The notes under the pieces are model-generated. The model was not told the DNA's origin. It saw only the letters and a list, made by a program, of their open reading frames with translations, and did not search any database. A stretch of 6,430 bases of DNA, from NCBI GenBank assembly GCA_020058965.1, contig JAGVCY010000096.1, forward strand, positions 1 to 6,430. Direction: 5' to 3'. Below, piece after piece: positions 1-5,580 of this stretch. The stretch is from Candidatus Omnitrophota bacterium (GTDB lineage: Bacteria; Omnitrophota; Gorgyraeia; 2-02-FULL-51-18; JAGOUK01). Both the position numbers and the translations under genes were made by a program. How positions within the stretch are numbered: the first letter of the stretch is position 1; each line of letters starts with the position of its first letter.

Positions 1-27
1 GAAAAACTATGACCTCAGAAGGTTCTT

Positions 28-168
28 ATGGATATTAATGCGCTCCAAGAATGTGCGGACCTGTCTTTTGCCGGGAGGACAACTTTTCCGGAGGTCGTGC
101 GGCGGATGGCGAAGGAAGATATCCGCAAGGGCGGCGAGGCGTTCTTCGCGCAGACGGCGAAACAATAG
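28..168 (+). CDS. Small protein, possible DUF1398-like N-terminal remnant
   Basis: This is a 46-residue reading frame that starts at ATG 28, with an AGAAGG-like ribosome site just upstream, and stops at TAG 166. Its first part (ALQECADLSFAGRTTFPEVV, residues 5-24) resembles, from memory, the start of DUF1398-family proteins. Those are usually about 120-140 residues long, with a small-Gly-x-x-x-FPE-V pattern. After residue 25 the similarity fades into a charged tail (MAKEDIRKGGEAFF) and the frame ends. It could therefore be a truncated family member, a separate small protein or a chance frame. The stop lies 6 bases before the ATG of the SUI1-like gene, so the two could be co-transcribed. No function is assigned. 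Confidence 0.4.
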   Translation: MDINALQECADLSFAGRTTFPEVVRRMAKEDIRKGGEAFFAQTAKQ

Positions 169-174
169 CGCGTG

Positions 175-513
175 ATGAAATTGTCGGAGGGGAAGGGTTG
201 GACTTTGAGTTCGGTCAGCGCGGGGCATCCTGAGCAGGCGTCGGCTTCCTCCAAGAAGCCAAATCCCCAATCGCCGAAGCCGAATATCCGGATCGAGAAG
301 CGCGCGGGGAAGACGGTGACGGTCATCGCGGGGCTTCACACTTACGGGTCGGACCGCTTGAATGCGATGGCGAAGGAGCTGAAGGCGAAATTTGGGGCGG
401 GCGGAACGGTGAAAGACGGTGTGATCGAGATCCAGGGAGATCGTGTCGCGGCAATTAAGGATTGGTGGATGGCTCTTAAAAAAGTCAAAAGTGACGGAAG
501 GGAAAGTGAATGA
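175..513 (+). CDS. yciH: SUI1/eIF1-like translation factor (YciH family)
   Basis: This is a roughly 112-residue protein with an SUI1 fold in its C-terminal two thirds. The first 37 residues are polar and rich in Ser, Lys and Pro, and are probably disordered. The core has IRIEKRAGKTVTVIAGL followed by a helix (LNAMAKELKAKFG) and the family hallmark GAGGTVKDGVIEIQGD (about residues 74-89), the loop and strand conserved from eukaryotic eIF1 to E. coli YciH. Bacterial members resemble eIF1 and are proposed to affect initiation fidelity or initiator tRNA selection on the 30S subunit; they are not essential in E. coli. A GTG at 172 directly precedes the chosen ATG at 175, so the start is uncertain by one codon. 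The stop overlaps the start of the DoxX-family gene in an ATGA. Confidence 0.9.
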   Translation: MKLSEGKGWTLSSVSAGHPEQASASSKKPNPQSPKPNIRIEKRAGKTVTVIAGLHTYGSDRLNAMAKELKAKFGAGGTVKDGVIEIQGDRVAAIKDWWMALKKVKSDGRESE

Positions 514-893
514 AGTTTTTGGAGGTCGTGTCGGGCGAATCGTACGCATTGTTGAGGATCATGGCGGGGCTTATGTTTAGTTTTCACGGCGTTCAGAAGG
601 TGCTCGGAATATTGGCAACGCAGCAACCGCCGATCGGGTCGCAGTTGTGGGCGGGCGGGCTGATTGAGCTGATTGGCGGCGTTTTGGTCGCGATCGGGCT
701 TTTGACTCGGCCGGCGGCGTTTCTTTGCAGCGGCACGATGGCGGTAGCGTACTTTCAGTTTCATTGGAAATTCCAGATGGGCGATAATTTTTTCCCGACG
801 ATCAACAAGGGGGAATTGGCCGCCCTGTACTGCTTTGTGTTTCTTTTGATCGCATGTAAGGGTTCGGGCAAGTGGGGCTTCGATCAAAAATAG
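510..893 (+). CDS. DoxX-family integral membrane protein
   Basis: This is a 127-residue protein with four predicted membrane helices (about residues 10-30, 45-65, 70-86 and 104-118). The first helix carries the DoxX signature LLRIMAGLMFSFHGVQKVLG, and the last ends in the typical GELAALYCFVFLLIAxxGxGxWxFD. Length and topology match DoxX/PF07681 proteins such as E. coli YphA and B. subtilis CatD. Members are inner-membrane proteins tied to thiol or quinone redox stress and to aromatic catabolism; the biochemical activity is mostly undefined. The start overlaps the SUI1-like stop (ATGA at 510-513), which suggests translational coupling. An extradiol dioxygenase gene follows after 21 bases, which strengthens a catechol/quinone-related reading. 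Confidence 0.9.
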   Translation: MKFLEVVSGESYALLRIMAGLMFSFHGVQKVLGILATQQPPIGSQLWAGGLIELIGGVLVAIGLLTRPAAFLCSGTMAVAYFQFHWKFQMGDNFFPTINKGELAALYCFVFLLIACKGSGKWGFDQK

Positions 894-914
894 CATAGGA
901 AATGCATAGGTCAC

Positions 915-1736
915 TTGAAAATTCCCGCCGCTTTTGTCACTGATTTTGGGCCGGTGCCGGCTTTTGAGTCGGACGCTTACACGGAAGCGTTGAGCCGGCT
1001 GGGCAGGGGCTTACCGCGGCCTTCCGCGATTGTCGTCATGTCGGGCCATTGGGAATCTACCCGCGAAATTCTGATCACCTCCGCCAAAACTCCCGGGATC
1101 ATTCACGATTACTTCGGATTTCCGGATGAGTTCTATCGCTTCACCTACCCGTGTCCGGGCAATCCCAAGCTCGCCACCGAGATCGCTCAGTTGTTATCCT
1201 TCTACGACATGCCGGCCAAAACCGATACGACCCGCCCACTCGATCACGGGGCGTGGGTCCCGGTCAGCCGGATGTATCCGAAGGCGGACATCTCCGTGCT
1301 TCAGGTCGCCGTTCCGCGAGCGGGGGCGCGCTTTGCTTTTGATATCGGGCGTTTGTTGGCACCGCTTCGGGACAAGGGTGTGCTGCTGCTCGGCGCCGGC
1401 GCGCTTAGTCATAATCTAAAATTGGCGATGGTTCATAAGAAGGACGACACACCTGACGCATGGGCCATGGAACTCGACGCGTGGATCATGGATCGAGTCG
1501 TCCGGCGGGATCACGAAGGCCTGCTTCAGTATAGGAGAACGGCTCCGTCCATCCGGTTGGCGGCCGCGACCGCGGAACATTTTGATCCATTTTTTTTTAC
1601 GCTCGGAGCCGCGATGGGGGAGCCGCTGAAGCAATTGTATGGCGGTGTCGCTTACGGGAATGGGCTGATGAAGATTTTGGCAACACCGGACGCTGGGGCG
1701 CCTGAGAGGCCTGATGGTAGAATGATCGGAGATTGA
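915..1736 (+). CDS. Class III (LigB/DODA, YgiD-like) extradiol dioxygenase with altered metal site
   Basis: The 273-residue protein matches the DODA/YgiD family along its length: LPRPSAIVVMSGHW (residues 33-46), IIHDYFGFP (62-70), LDHGAWVPVSRMYPKADI, LLLGAGALSHNLK (157-169) and AEHFDPFFFTLGA (220-232). Family members are cytosolic non-haem metal enzymes that open catechol-type rings such as L-DOPA. E. coli YgiD binds zinc through His22, His57, His177 and His234 (from memory). The equivalents here are Asp10, His45, His166 and His222, with the same 35-residue gap between the first two. So one ligand is changed from His to Asp, in TDFGP instead of the usual xHGxP. TTG 915 is the only common start codon between the in-frame stop at 891 and the conserved N-terminus; AGG at 908-910 lies 4 bases upstream. 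The C-terminal 17 residues look like a loose tail. Substrate is unknown. Confidence 0.88.
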   Translation: MKIPAAFVTDFGPVPAFESDAYTEALSRLGRGLPRPSAIVVMSGHWESTREILITSAKTPGIIHDYFGFPDEFYRFTYPCPGNPKLATEIAQLLSFYDMPAKTDTTRPLDHGAWVPVSRMYPKADISVLQVAVPRAGARFAFDIGRLLAPLRDKGVLLLGAGALSHNLKLAMVHKKDDTPDAWAMELDAWIMDRVVRRDHEGLLQYRRTAPSIRLAAATAEHFDPFFFTLGAAMGEPLKQLYGGVAYGNGLMKILATPDAGAPERPDGRMIGD

Positions 1737-1783
1737 GAAAAGTATTTTGAAGCGAGTTATGTAAATAATGGTTGTGCGGAATC

Positions 1784-1789
1784 AGGAGG
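1784..1789 (+). promoter_or_regulatory. Strong ribosome binding site (AGGAGG)
   Basis: A perfect AGGAGG precedes the ATGATG pair. It lies 4 bases from the ATG at 1794 and 7 bases from the ATG at 1797, which favours 1797. It opens a new translation unit after a 57-base gap in which I see no convincing promoter. Confidence 0.75.
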
Positions 1790-1796
1790 GCGGATG

Positions 1797-2360
1797 ATGA
1801 AACTTAAAATTGGGATGCGGTCGGGTGCATGGGTGCTGGTGTTGCTGGGCTTGCTGCAGACGGCGGCCTTTGCGGATGTGGTGGAGGGGCGGGTGTCGCG
1901 AGTGAGTTCGAGCGTGCTGGACTTGGTGGTGTATGATCGCAACGGCCGGCCGTATCCGAACGCGCTTCCGATCAAAGTCAATCTGAGGACAAAATTAAGC
2001 GGCATCAAAAAAATAACCGACCTAAAGCGCAATGACGCGGCCGGCGCGGATGTTCATCAGGAAGAATCCGGCTTGTGGGTCGCGGATCGCGTGACCCGCT
2101 TTCAGCAAGTGAACGCCCGCCCTGCGACGAAAAATCCGCCGCCGACTATGCGCGACTTTTTGGGTCAGCCAGTCGTGAGAGGCGCGCTCACCGGAGCGGC
2201 TACGGGCGCTTTGGCGTCAGGACTGTCCGGGGGTAAGGCGGGTAAAGGCGCGCTGGTGGGCGCCGGGGTTGGCGCGGCCGCGGGGTTGTTGGAAGGCCTT
2301 TTTAGCCAGCCATCGAGTCAATCGTCCGGGCAGTATTCTTCGGACACCAACAATCAGTGA
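1797..2360 (+). CDS. Exported protein with beta-rich domain and C-terminal glycine zipper
   Basis: The 187-residue product begins with a signal peptide: a basic start, the hydrophobic stretch [13 protein letters not shown], and a likely signal peptidase I cut after AFA at about residue 26. Residues 27-106 have the alternating pattern [18 protein letters not shown], a Lys-Val-Asn strand, and [12 protein letters not shown]...LWVADRV. This recalls small beta-barrel DUF5666-type domains; the resemblance is from memory and weak. Residues 129-168 form a glycine zipper ([16 protein letters not shown], then [20 protein letters not shown]), a helical hairpin pattern that packs in or against membranes. 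The tail is Ser/Gln rich. It probably acts in the periplasm or at the outer membrane, but the function is unknown. Its stop overlaps the GTG of the VF530 gene. Confidence 0.78.
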   Translation: MKLKIGMRSGAWVLVLLGLLQTAAFADVVEGRVSRVSSSVLDLVVYDRNGRPYPNALPIKVNLRTKLSGIKKITDLKRNDAAGADVHQEESGLWVADRVTRFQQVNARPATKNPPPTMRDFLGQPVVRGALTGAATGALASGLSGGKAGKGALVGAGVGAAAGLLEGLFSQPSSQSSGQYSSDTNNQ

Positions 2361-2602
2361 CGGATAGCGCACCCCGAAATCAAAATCCGACCAACAATCC
2401 CTTGCACGGCATGACGCTTGAGAAAATTCTCGAGCGGCTCGTGAAAGAATATGGCTGGCCGGAATTGGGGCGCAGGGTAAAGATCCGCTGTTTTAACGCG
2501 GACCCGAGCATCAAATCAAGCCTAACCTTTCTTCGCAAAACACCCTGGGCGAGAAAAAAAGTCGAAGACATGTTCATGGCGCTTCCAACGCGATACCTGT
2601 GA
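2357..2602 (+). CDS. VF530-family DNA-binding protein (DUF2132)
   Basis: This 81-residue protein is almost entirely the VF530 domain (PF09905): [22 protein letters not shown], then [20 protein letters not shown], then [17 protein letters not shown]. The NNPLHG start, the [18 protein letters not shown] block and the total length fit the family very well. The founding member from Vibrio fischeri has a small helical structure and is described as DNA binding; the cellular role is unresolved. Translation starts at GTG 2357 inside a GTGA overlap with the preceding stop. An internal in-frame ATG (residue 19) is less likely because it would remove the conserved NNPLHG. The stop overlaps the GTG of the pseudouridine synthase gene, so the three genes look translationally coupled. 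Confidence 0.93.
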   Translation: MTDSAPRNQNPTNNPLHGMTLEKILERLVKEYGWPELGRRVKIRCFNADPSIKSSLTFLRKTPWARKKVEDMFMALPTRYL

Positions 2603-3357
2603 CGGACGCCCGTATCCAGAGGGACAATTTTTACATCGATACCGCGTTCGGCGCTATTTATGAAGATGATGACCTCCTCATCATCAACAAACCCGCCCCG
2701 CTGGCGGTGCATGCCGTCGGAGTCTACAAGGAGCTCAACCTCAACTCACTGTTGCTCAATGATCCGCGGTGGGCGGGAGTTCCGCTCAAGCTAACGCATC
2801 GGTTGGACTCGGAAACCAGCGGAGTGGTCGTTTTTACCAAACATTACGAGGCCGCTCGTTTTATGGGTAAGCAATTTCAGGAAGGCCGGGTGGAAAAAAA
2901 ATATGATGCCATCGTTTTTGGCCGACCGGCAAATAAGTCCGGAGATTTGGATTATCCGCTGGGATACGACGCCTCATCGGGATTTCAGACGGTTCGTGTT
3001 CATGACGCGGAGAAGGGGGAGGCGGCCCTGACGCATTATGAAGTTGTCGGGTTTGGAGCTGACTACGCGCACTTGCGGCTGACACCGCACACAGGCAGAA
3101 CGCATCAGCTCAGGGTTCACATGGCGCTCATGGGCCACCCGATCGTTGGAGATAAAATCTATGTCGACTTGGAGTTATTTGCCAGATATGTGTCCGGCGG
3201 GCTGGATGCCGAAATCCTGAGTCGTCTTAAACTGCCCCGACTGGCGCTGCACGCATCGGAACTTACTCTCACGCACCCCGGATCCAAAAAGCTTCTTAGA
3301 TTCACCGCCGCGCTTCCGCCTCTGTTGGATAAATTTATTGCCGCGAACTTTGAATAA
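2599..3357 (+). CDS. RluA-family RNA pseudouridine synthase
   Basis: This 252-residue enzyme isomerises specific uridines in RNA to pseudouridine. The catalytic motif HRLDSETSG is at residues 67-75, with Asp70 as the nucleophile. It is preceded by the family motif [16 protein letters not shown] (23-38) and followed by KKYDAIVFG (100-108) and the substrate-cleft motif [20 protein letters not shown] (166-185). There is no N-terminal S4 RNA-binding domain, so it resembles short RluA/RluC-like forms rather than full RluD. The target (rRNA or tRNA site) cannot be told from sequence. The start is GTG 2599, overlapping the VF530 stop in a GTGA. No Shine-Dalgarno site is obvious, so coupling probably drives its translation. 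Confidence 0.93.
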   Translation: MTDARIQRDNFYIDTAFGAIYEDDDLLIINKPAPLAVHAVGVYKELNLNSLLLNDPRWAGVPLKLTHRLDSETSGVVVFTKHYEAARFMGKQFQEGRVEKKYDAIVFGRPANKSGDLDYPLGYDASSGFQTVRVHDAEKGEAALTHYEVVGFGADYAHLRLTPHTGRTHQLRVHMALMGHPIVGDKIYVDLELFARYVSGGLDAEILSRLKLPRLALHASELTLTHPGSKKLLRFTAALPPLLDKFIAANFE

Positions 3358-3372
3358 CCGACTTAAAAAGAT

Positions 3373-3396
3373 ATCCAACCAGCTCATCCAACCAGC
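3373..3396 (+). repeat. Tandem 11-base direct repeat, two copies
   Basis: The 11-base unit ATCCAACCAGC occurs at 3373-3383 and again at 3386-3396, a 13-base period, inside the 94-base gap between the pseudouridine synthase gene and the next start. Two copies could be a regulator site or a chance slippage product. Confidence 0.6.
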
Positions 3397-3404
3397 GGCT
3401 TCGG

Positions 3405-3433
3405 TGGACAAGCAGAGGCCTATCCGCTATTGT
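3405..3433 (+). promoter_or_regulatory. Candidate sigma-70-type promoter for the 3452 gene
   Basis: TGGACA at 3405-3410 has one mismatch to TTGACA. It is separated by 17 bases from TATTGT at 3428-3433, which has two mismatches to TATAAT. The predicted start near 3440 would leave only a very short leader that begins inside the ribosome binding site. This weakens the call, although the gap is the natural place for a promoter. Confidence 0.3.
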
Positions 3434-3438
3434 ATGAG

Positions 3439-3444
3439 AGGAGG
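3439..3444 (+). promoter_or_regulatory. Ribosome binding site fixing the start at 3452
   Basis: AGGAGG lies 7 bases before ATG 3452. The upstream extension of this frame (from 3338) overlaps the pseudouridine synthase gene and lacks such a site. The ATG at 3452 also opens directly into a signal peptide. Confidence 0.8.
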
Positions 3445-3451
3445 AAAACAC

Positions 3452-3984
3452 ATGCGTAAGTATGCAATATTTTTGAGTCTGATTTTGGCCTTTTCATCAG
3501 CTAATCCGGCTCGGGCGGCGGATGCAACTGATCCGGCATGGGAAAAGTTCACATCGGCCAGACGGGTATTTCAAATGCGCTTGGCGGAACTGGCCGCTCA
3601 GCGGTGGCCGAAATATGTGGATTTTTTTGTCGCGCACCGCGACCTTCAGCTTCGCTACATGGATCGAAGGACCGTAGTTTTTTATTATTTATTAAAAAAT
3701 GAGCCCGCGCGTATCGTTCGCAACCAAGGCGGCCAAGTATTTATGAATTTCGCTTGGGACAAGAGCGAAGAGAAGTCTTTTGACGAAAAAATCCCGGGGT
3801 TTAGCCGGCTCTCCTCCGTCATTGCCAAGCTCGAAACCAAGACCAAGAATTTTAAGAATCGCGCGACTTTGAAGGATAAATTTGCTCGGCTCGAAATTGA
3901 CCCGGACTACCTTGGCTTATGCGTGACACGGGCAACGCGCTTGGAGAAGCAGAAAAGGAGCTCGCCCGCTCTGTTCCGCAATGA
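3452..3984 (+). CDS. Secreted protein of unknown function, apparent single-base frameshift near its 3' end
   Basis: The frame opens with a clear signal peptide (MRKYAIFLSLILAFSS, cut after ARA at residue 22). A mature, charged and largely helical domain follows, with RRVFQMRLAELAAQRWPKY and LQLRYMDRRTVVFYYLLKN. I recognise no family. The uninterrupted frame runs on to 4147, but after about residue 155 it becomes an Arg/Lys/Cys/Ser-rich sequence lying 167 bases inside the kinase gene. One frame over, the bases from 3919 read MRDTGNALGEAEKELARSVPQ and stop at TGA 3982, exactly overlapping the kinase ATG. Adding one base between about 3911 and 3919 joins the parts into a 177-residue protein. I infer a lost base (mutation or assembly error); a programmed shift is possible, but no canonical slippery heptamer is in phase there. 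Confidence 0.72.
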
Positions 3985-4916
3985 AAACCCGTCCCAAGCC
4001 GACTCCGCATCGCCCCATTCGAAATGTCCTCGTGGTCGCCAAAAAAAGCGTCTACGAAATTTATTTTGTAAAAAAACTTGCCGAACATGCGAATCGACAT
4101 TCACGGCCGGACCCCCGGCTGCTCAAGGCATTTCGGGCCTCCCATGACGCCCATTACGGGGCGTTATCGGAAGTCCAAAAAACCCTGGATCGGATGGGCG
4201 TGCGCTATTGCACCATAGATCGCCGCAGGGACATACCGCGCGGAATTTATGATCTCGTGATCACTGTTGGCGGGGACGGAACCTTCCTGAGCGCTTCCGC
4301 CCAGGTGCGGGATGAACTCATGCTGGGAGTTAATTCAAACAACAGTATCAGTGTCGGGAGATTCTGCACGGCCACACCGAACGATTTTAGGCAGATCATG
4401 GAAGCGGCGGTTCGCGGAACGAGTCCGATCCGGCTTTTGCACCGAATGGAGCTGTGGATGAACGGACGGTTCACCGGATTTCGGGCGCTGAACGATCTTT
4501 TGGTGTGTCATAGCAACCCTCCGGCAATGAGTCATTACACGGTCACGGTGGGTTCGCGTACGGAAGATCAACACAGTTCCGGGGTTTGGGTCGCAACCGC
4601 CGCGGGATCCACCGGCGCGATTCAATCCGCGGGCGGTCGACCGCTTCCGCTATTATCGAGACAGTTGAAGTACCAACCCCGGGAGCTTTATGTGAAACAC
4701 GGGCGCGCCTACCGCCTCAGAGGCGGCGCCGTGAAGTCAGGAGCGAGTTTGATTTTTCATTCAAAGATGGAAGACGGGCGGGTGTACATCGACGGCACCC
4801 GAGAGCAGCTTAATTTTTGTCACGGAGATGTTTTGGAAGTGCGGGTATCGTCCTATCCGGTGCGTGCGATCGACTTTGAAAAACGCCTGGAAGCGCGGCA
4901 TTTGCACCGCTCATGA
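3981..4916 (+). CDS. NAD(H) kinase, plant NADK3-like type
   Basis: This 311-residue protein phosphorylates NAD(H) to NADP(H) with ATP or polyphosphate. The visible family motifs are VGGDGTFL (96-103, with the catalytic-region Asp99), LGVNS (115-119), RALNDLLV (168-175), TAAGSTGAIQSAGG (206-219) and VYIDG (268-272). The blocks GRFCTATPNDFRQIMEAAVRG, SSGVWVATAAGSTGAIQSAGG and PLLSRQLKYQPRELY resemble, from memory, plant NADH kinase NADK3 (SSGLRISTAAGSTAAMQSAGG, MLSRDLQF) more than the usual bacterial NadK (TPTGSTAY). The first 95 residues contain VLVVAKKSVYEIY, a likely first Rossmann-like strand, which supports the 3981 start. It overlaps the following gene by ATGA at 4913. NADH preference is inferred from the plant homologue only. 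Confidence 0.88.
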   Translation: MKTRPKPTPHRPIRNVLVVAKKSVYEIYFVKKLAEHANRHSRPDPRLLKAFRASHDAHYGALSEVQKTLDRMGVRYCTIDRRRDIPRGIYDLVITVGGDGTFLSASAQVRDELMLGVNSNNSISVGRFCTATPNDFRQIMEAAVRGTSPIRLLHRMELWMNGRFTGFRALNDLLVCHSNPPAMSHYTVTVGSRTEDQHSSGVWVATAAGSTGAIQSAGGRPLPLLSRQLKYQPRELYVKHGRAYRLRGGAVKSGASLIFHSKMEDGRVYIDGTREQLNFCHGDVLEVRVSSYPVRAIDFEKRLEARHLHRS

Positions 4917-5512
4917 AAACGGCGCGGCGAATCGGTGTCGTATGTCCCAGCCGTTTTGAATACGAAGCTCTCCGCGGCCTCGCGGTCGCGGCTCACGCAT
5001 CGGTGATACTTTCGGGCATGGGCAAGGTTCGATCAGTCATCGGTTGTCACGAACTCTGCAAGCAACATCCAAACATTCAGCACCTTCTCTTGATTGGCTT
5101 TGCGGGCGGACTCGCGGGCCTTGCCGTGGGGGATGTGATCGAACCCAAGCTCGTCATTGAACAGGATTATTGCGCCGAGCCATTCGAAAAGTTTCCAAAT
5201 CAAATTCGAATGCCCGGCCCCCGGTTGATTCAAGGCTCCTATGACGGAACCTTGCTCACACAAGATCGGTTTTTGACCCAAAATCCATATGCAAACAGCC
5301 CTCTGGCAAAGCGTCATAAGCGCCTGGCGTGCGACATGGAAGGGTATGGAGTTGCCAGCTTCGCAAAAAAATCCAAACTGCGCTGCTCAATCGTAAAAAT
5401 CATATCTGACGCCGCCGACGAAACCGCCGACCACGACTTCCTCAAAGCCTGCCGCACCCTTCGCCCCAAACTTCGTTCCACCCTATCCCAAGCCCTCTCC
5501 CGCTTAGAGTAA
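4913..5512 (+). CDS. MTA/SAH nucleosidase-like nucleoside phosphorylase-family protein
   Basis: The 199-residue protein belongs to the PNP/UDP phosphorylase superfamily (PF01048). An N-terminal strand and Glu (IGVVCPSRFEYEAL, Glu16 or Glu18), SGMGKV (34-39), a glycine turn HLLLIGFAGGLAGLAVGDVI (57-76), CDMEGYGVASFAKKSKL (140-156) and IISDAADE (163-170) match the E. coli MTA/SAH nucleosidase layout. There Glu12, Glu174 and Asp197 are catalytic; the counterparts here are Glu16/18, Glu143 and Asp166. Such enzymes cleave the N-glycosidic bond of nucleosides such as methylthioadenosine or S-adenosylhomocysteine. At 199 residues it is shorter than MTAN (about 230), and the region between residues 80 and 130 is divergent, so substrate is open (futalosine hydrolase or a phosphorylase are alternatives). 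It is coupled to the kinase by an ATGA overlap and is probably the last gene of its unit. Confidence 0.83.
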   Translation: MKTARRIGVVCPSRFEYEALRGLAVAAHASVILSGMGKVRSVIGCHELCKQHPNIQHLLLIGFAGGLAGLAVGDVIEPKLVIEQDYCAEPFEKFPNQIRMPGPRLIQGSYDGTLLTQDRFLTQNPYANSPLAKRHKRLACDMEGYGVASFAKKSKLRCSIVKIISDAADETADHDFLKACRTLRPKLRSTLSQALSRLE

Positions 5513-5528
5513 TCCAATCGGCCATACC

Positions 5529-5558
5529 CTCTTTTGAGGAGTTATTGGACTAAAAGAG
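5529..5558. repeat. Inverted repeat between the nucleosidase gene and the suf promoter
   Basis: CTCTTTT at 5529-5535 is the exact reverse complement of AAAAGAG at 5552-5558, with 16 bases between. A tighter alternative stem, CCTC-TTTT-GAGG, lies at 5528-5539. Neither is followed by a T run, so a classical terminator is not supported. The right arm overlaps the GACT-N5-AGTC palindrome, so this may be part of an extended operator. Confidence 0.45.
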
Positions 5559-5574
5559 TCTGAATAGGTATACT
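5545..5574 (+). promoter_or_regulatory. Promoter of the Rrf2-suf operon
   Basis: TTGGAC at 5545-5550 (-35, close to TTGACA) and TATACT at 5569-5574 (-10, one mismatch to TATAAT) are separated by 18 bases. Transcription would begin about 7 bases after the -10 box, at A5581, which is the first base of the regulator's ATG. No Shine-Dalgarno sequence lies just before that ATG, consistent with a leaderless message. Confidence 0.7.
5548..5560. promoter_or_regulatory. IscR type-1-like operator (GACT-N5-AGTC)
   Basis: This perfect 4-base palindrome with a 5-base A-rich centre (GACT-AAAAG-AGTC) overlaps the end of the -35 box and lies in the promoter spacer. The type-1 sites bound by [2Fe-2S]-IscR in E. 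coli have the same GACT-N5-AGTC core; the outer consensus bases are only partly kept here. Its position immediately before an Rrf2 gene and sufB suggests autorepression when Fe-S clusters are sufficient. Confidence 0.6.
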
Positions 5575-5580
5575 CCCTAT

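Noticed and set aside
1..35. End of an upstream gene at the left edge
   Set aside because: Stops at 10-12 and 33-35 could each close an upstream frame, but only 3-11 codons are visible and nothing can be identified.
7..549. 180-codon open frame on the minus strand
   Set aside because: It lies opposite the small ORF, the SUI1-like gene and the DoxX start. Its composition is Arg/Pro/Leu/His rich with no family motif, as expected for an antisense shadow in GC-rich DNA.
342..914. 190-codon minus-strand open frame
   Set aside because: It is antisense to the well-supported DoxX gene, basic and low in recognisable structure, and shows no motif.
1737..1793. Promoter in the gap before the glycine-zipper gene
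   Set aside because: TTGAAG and TAAATA are present, but their spacing (9 bases) is wrong and no other pair is convincing.
3338..3451. Upstream start for the secreted-protein frame at 3338
   Set aside because: It overlaps the pseudouridine synthase end, lacks a ribosome site and would bury the signal peptide. ATG 3452 has AGGAGG 7 bases upstream.
3876..3884. Possible slippery sequence for programmed -1 frameshifting (AAATTTG)
   Set aside because: It is not in the X-XXY-YYZ phase of the gene, and a TGA at 3898 in the new frame would end translation before the coherent tail.
3985..4147. C-terminal extension of the secreted-protein frame into the kinase gene
   Set aside because: It is open only because the kinase codons leave that frame free. 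It is rich in Arg, Lys, Cys and Ser, and a coherent alternative ending exists at 3984.
5528..5560. Rho-independent terminator after the nucleosidase gene
   Set aside because: The inverted repeats are short and A/T rich, and no T run follows. The region instead holds the suf promoter.
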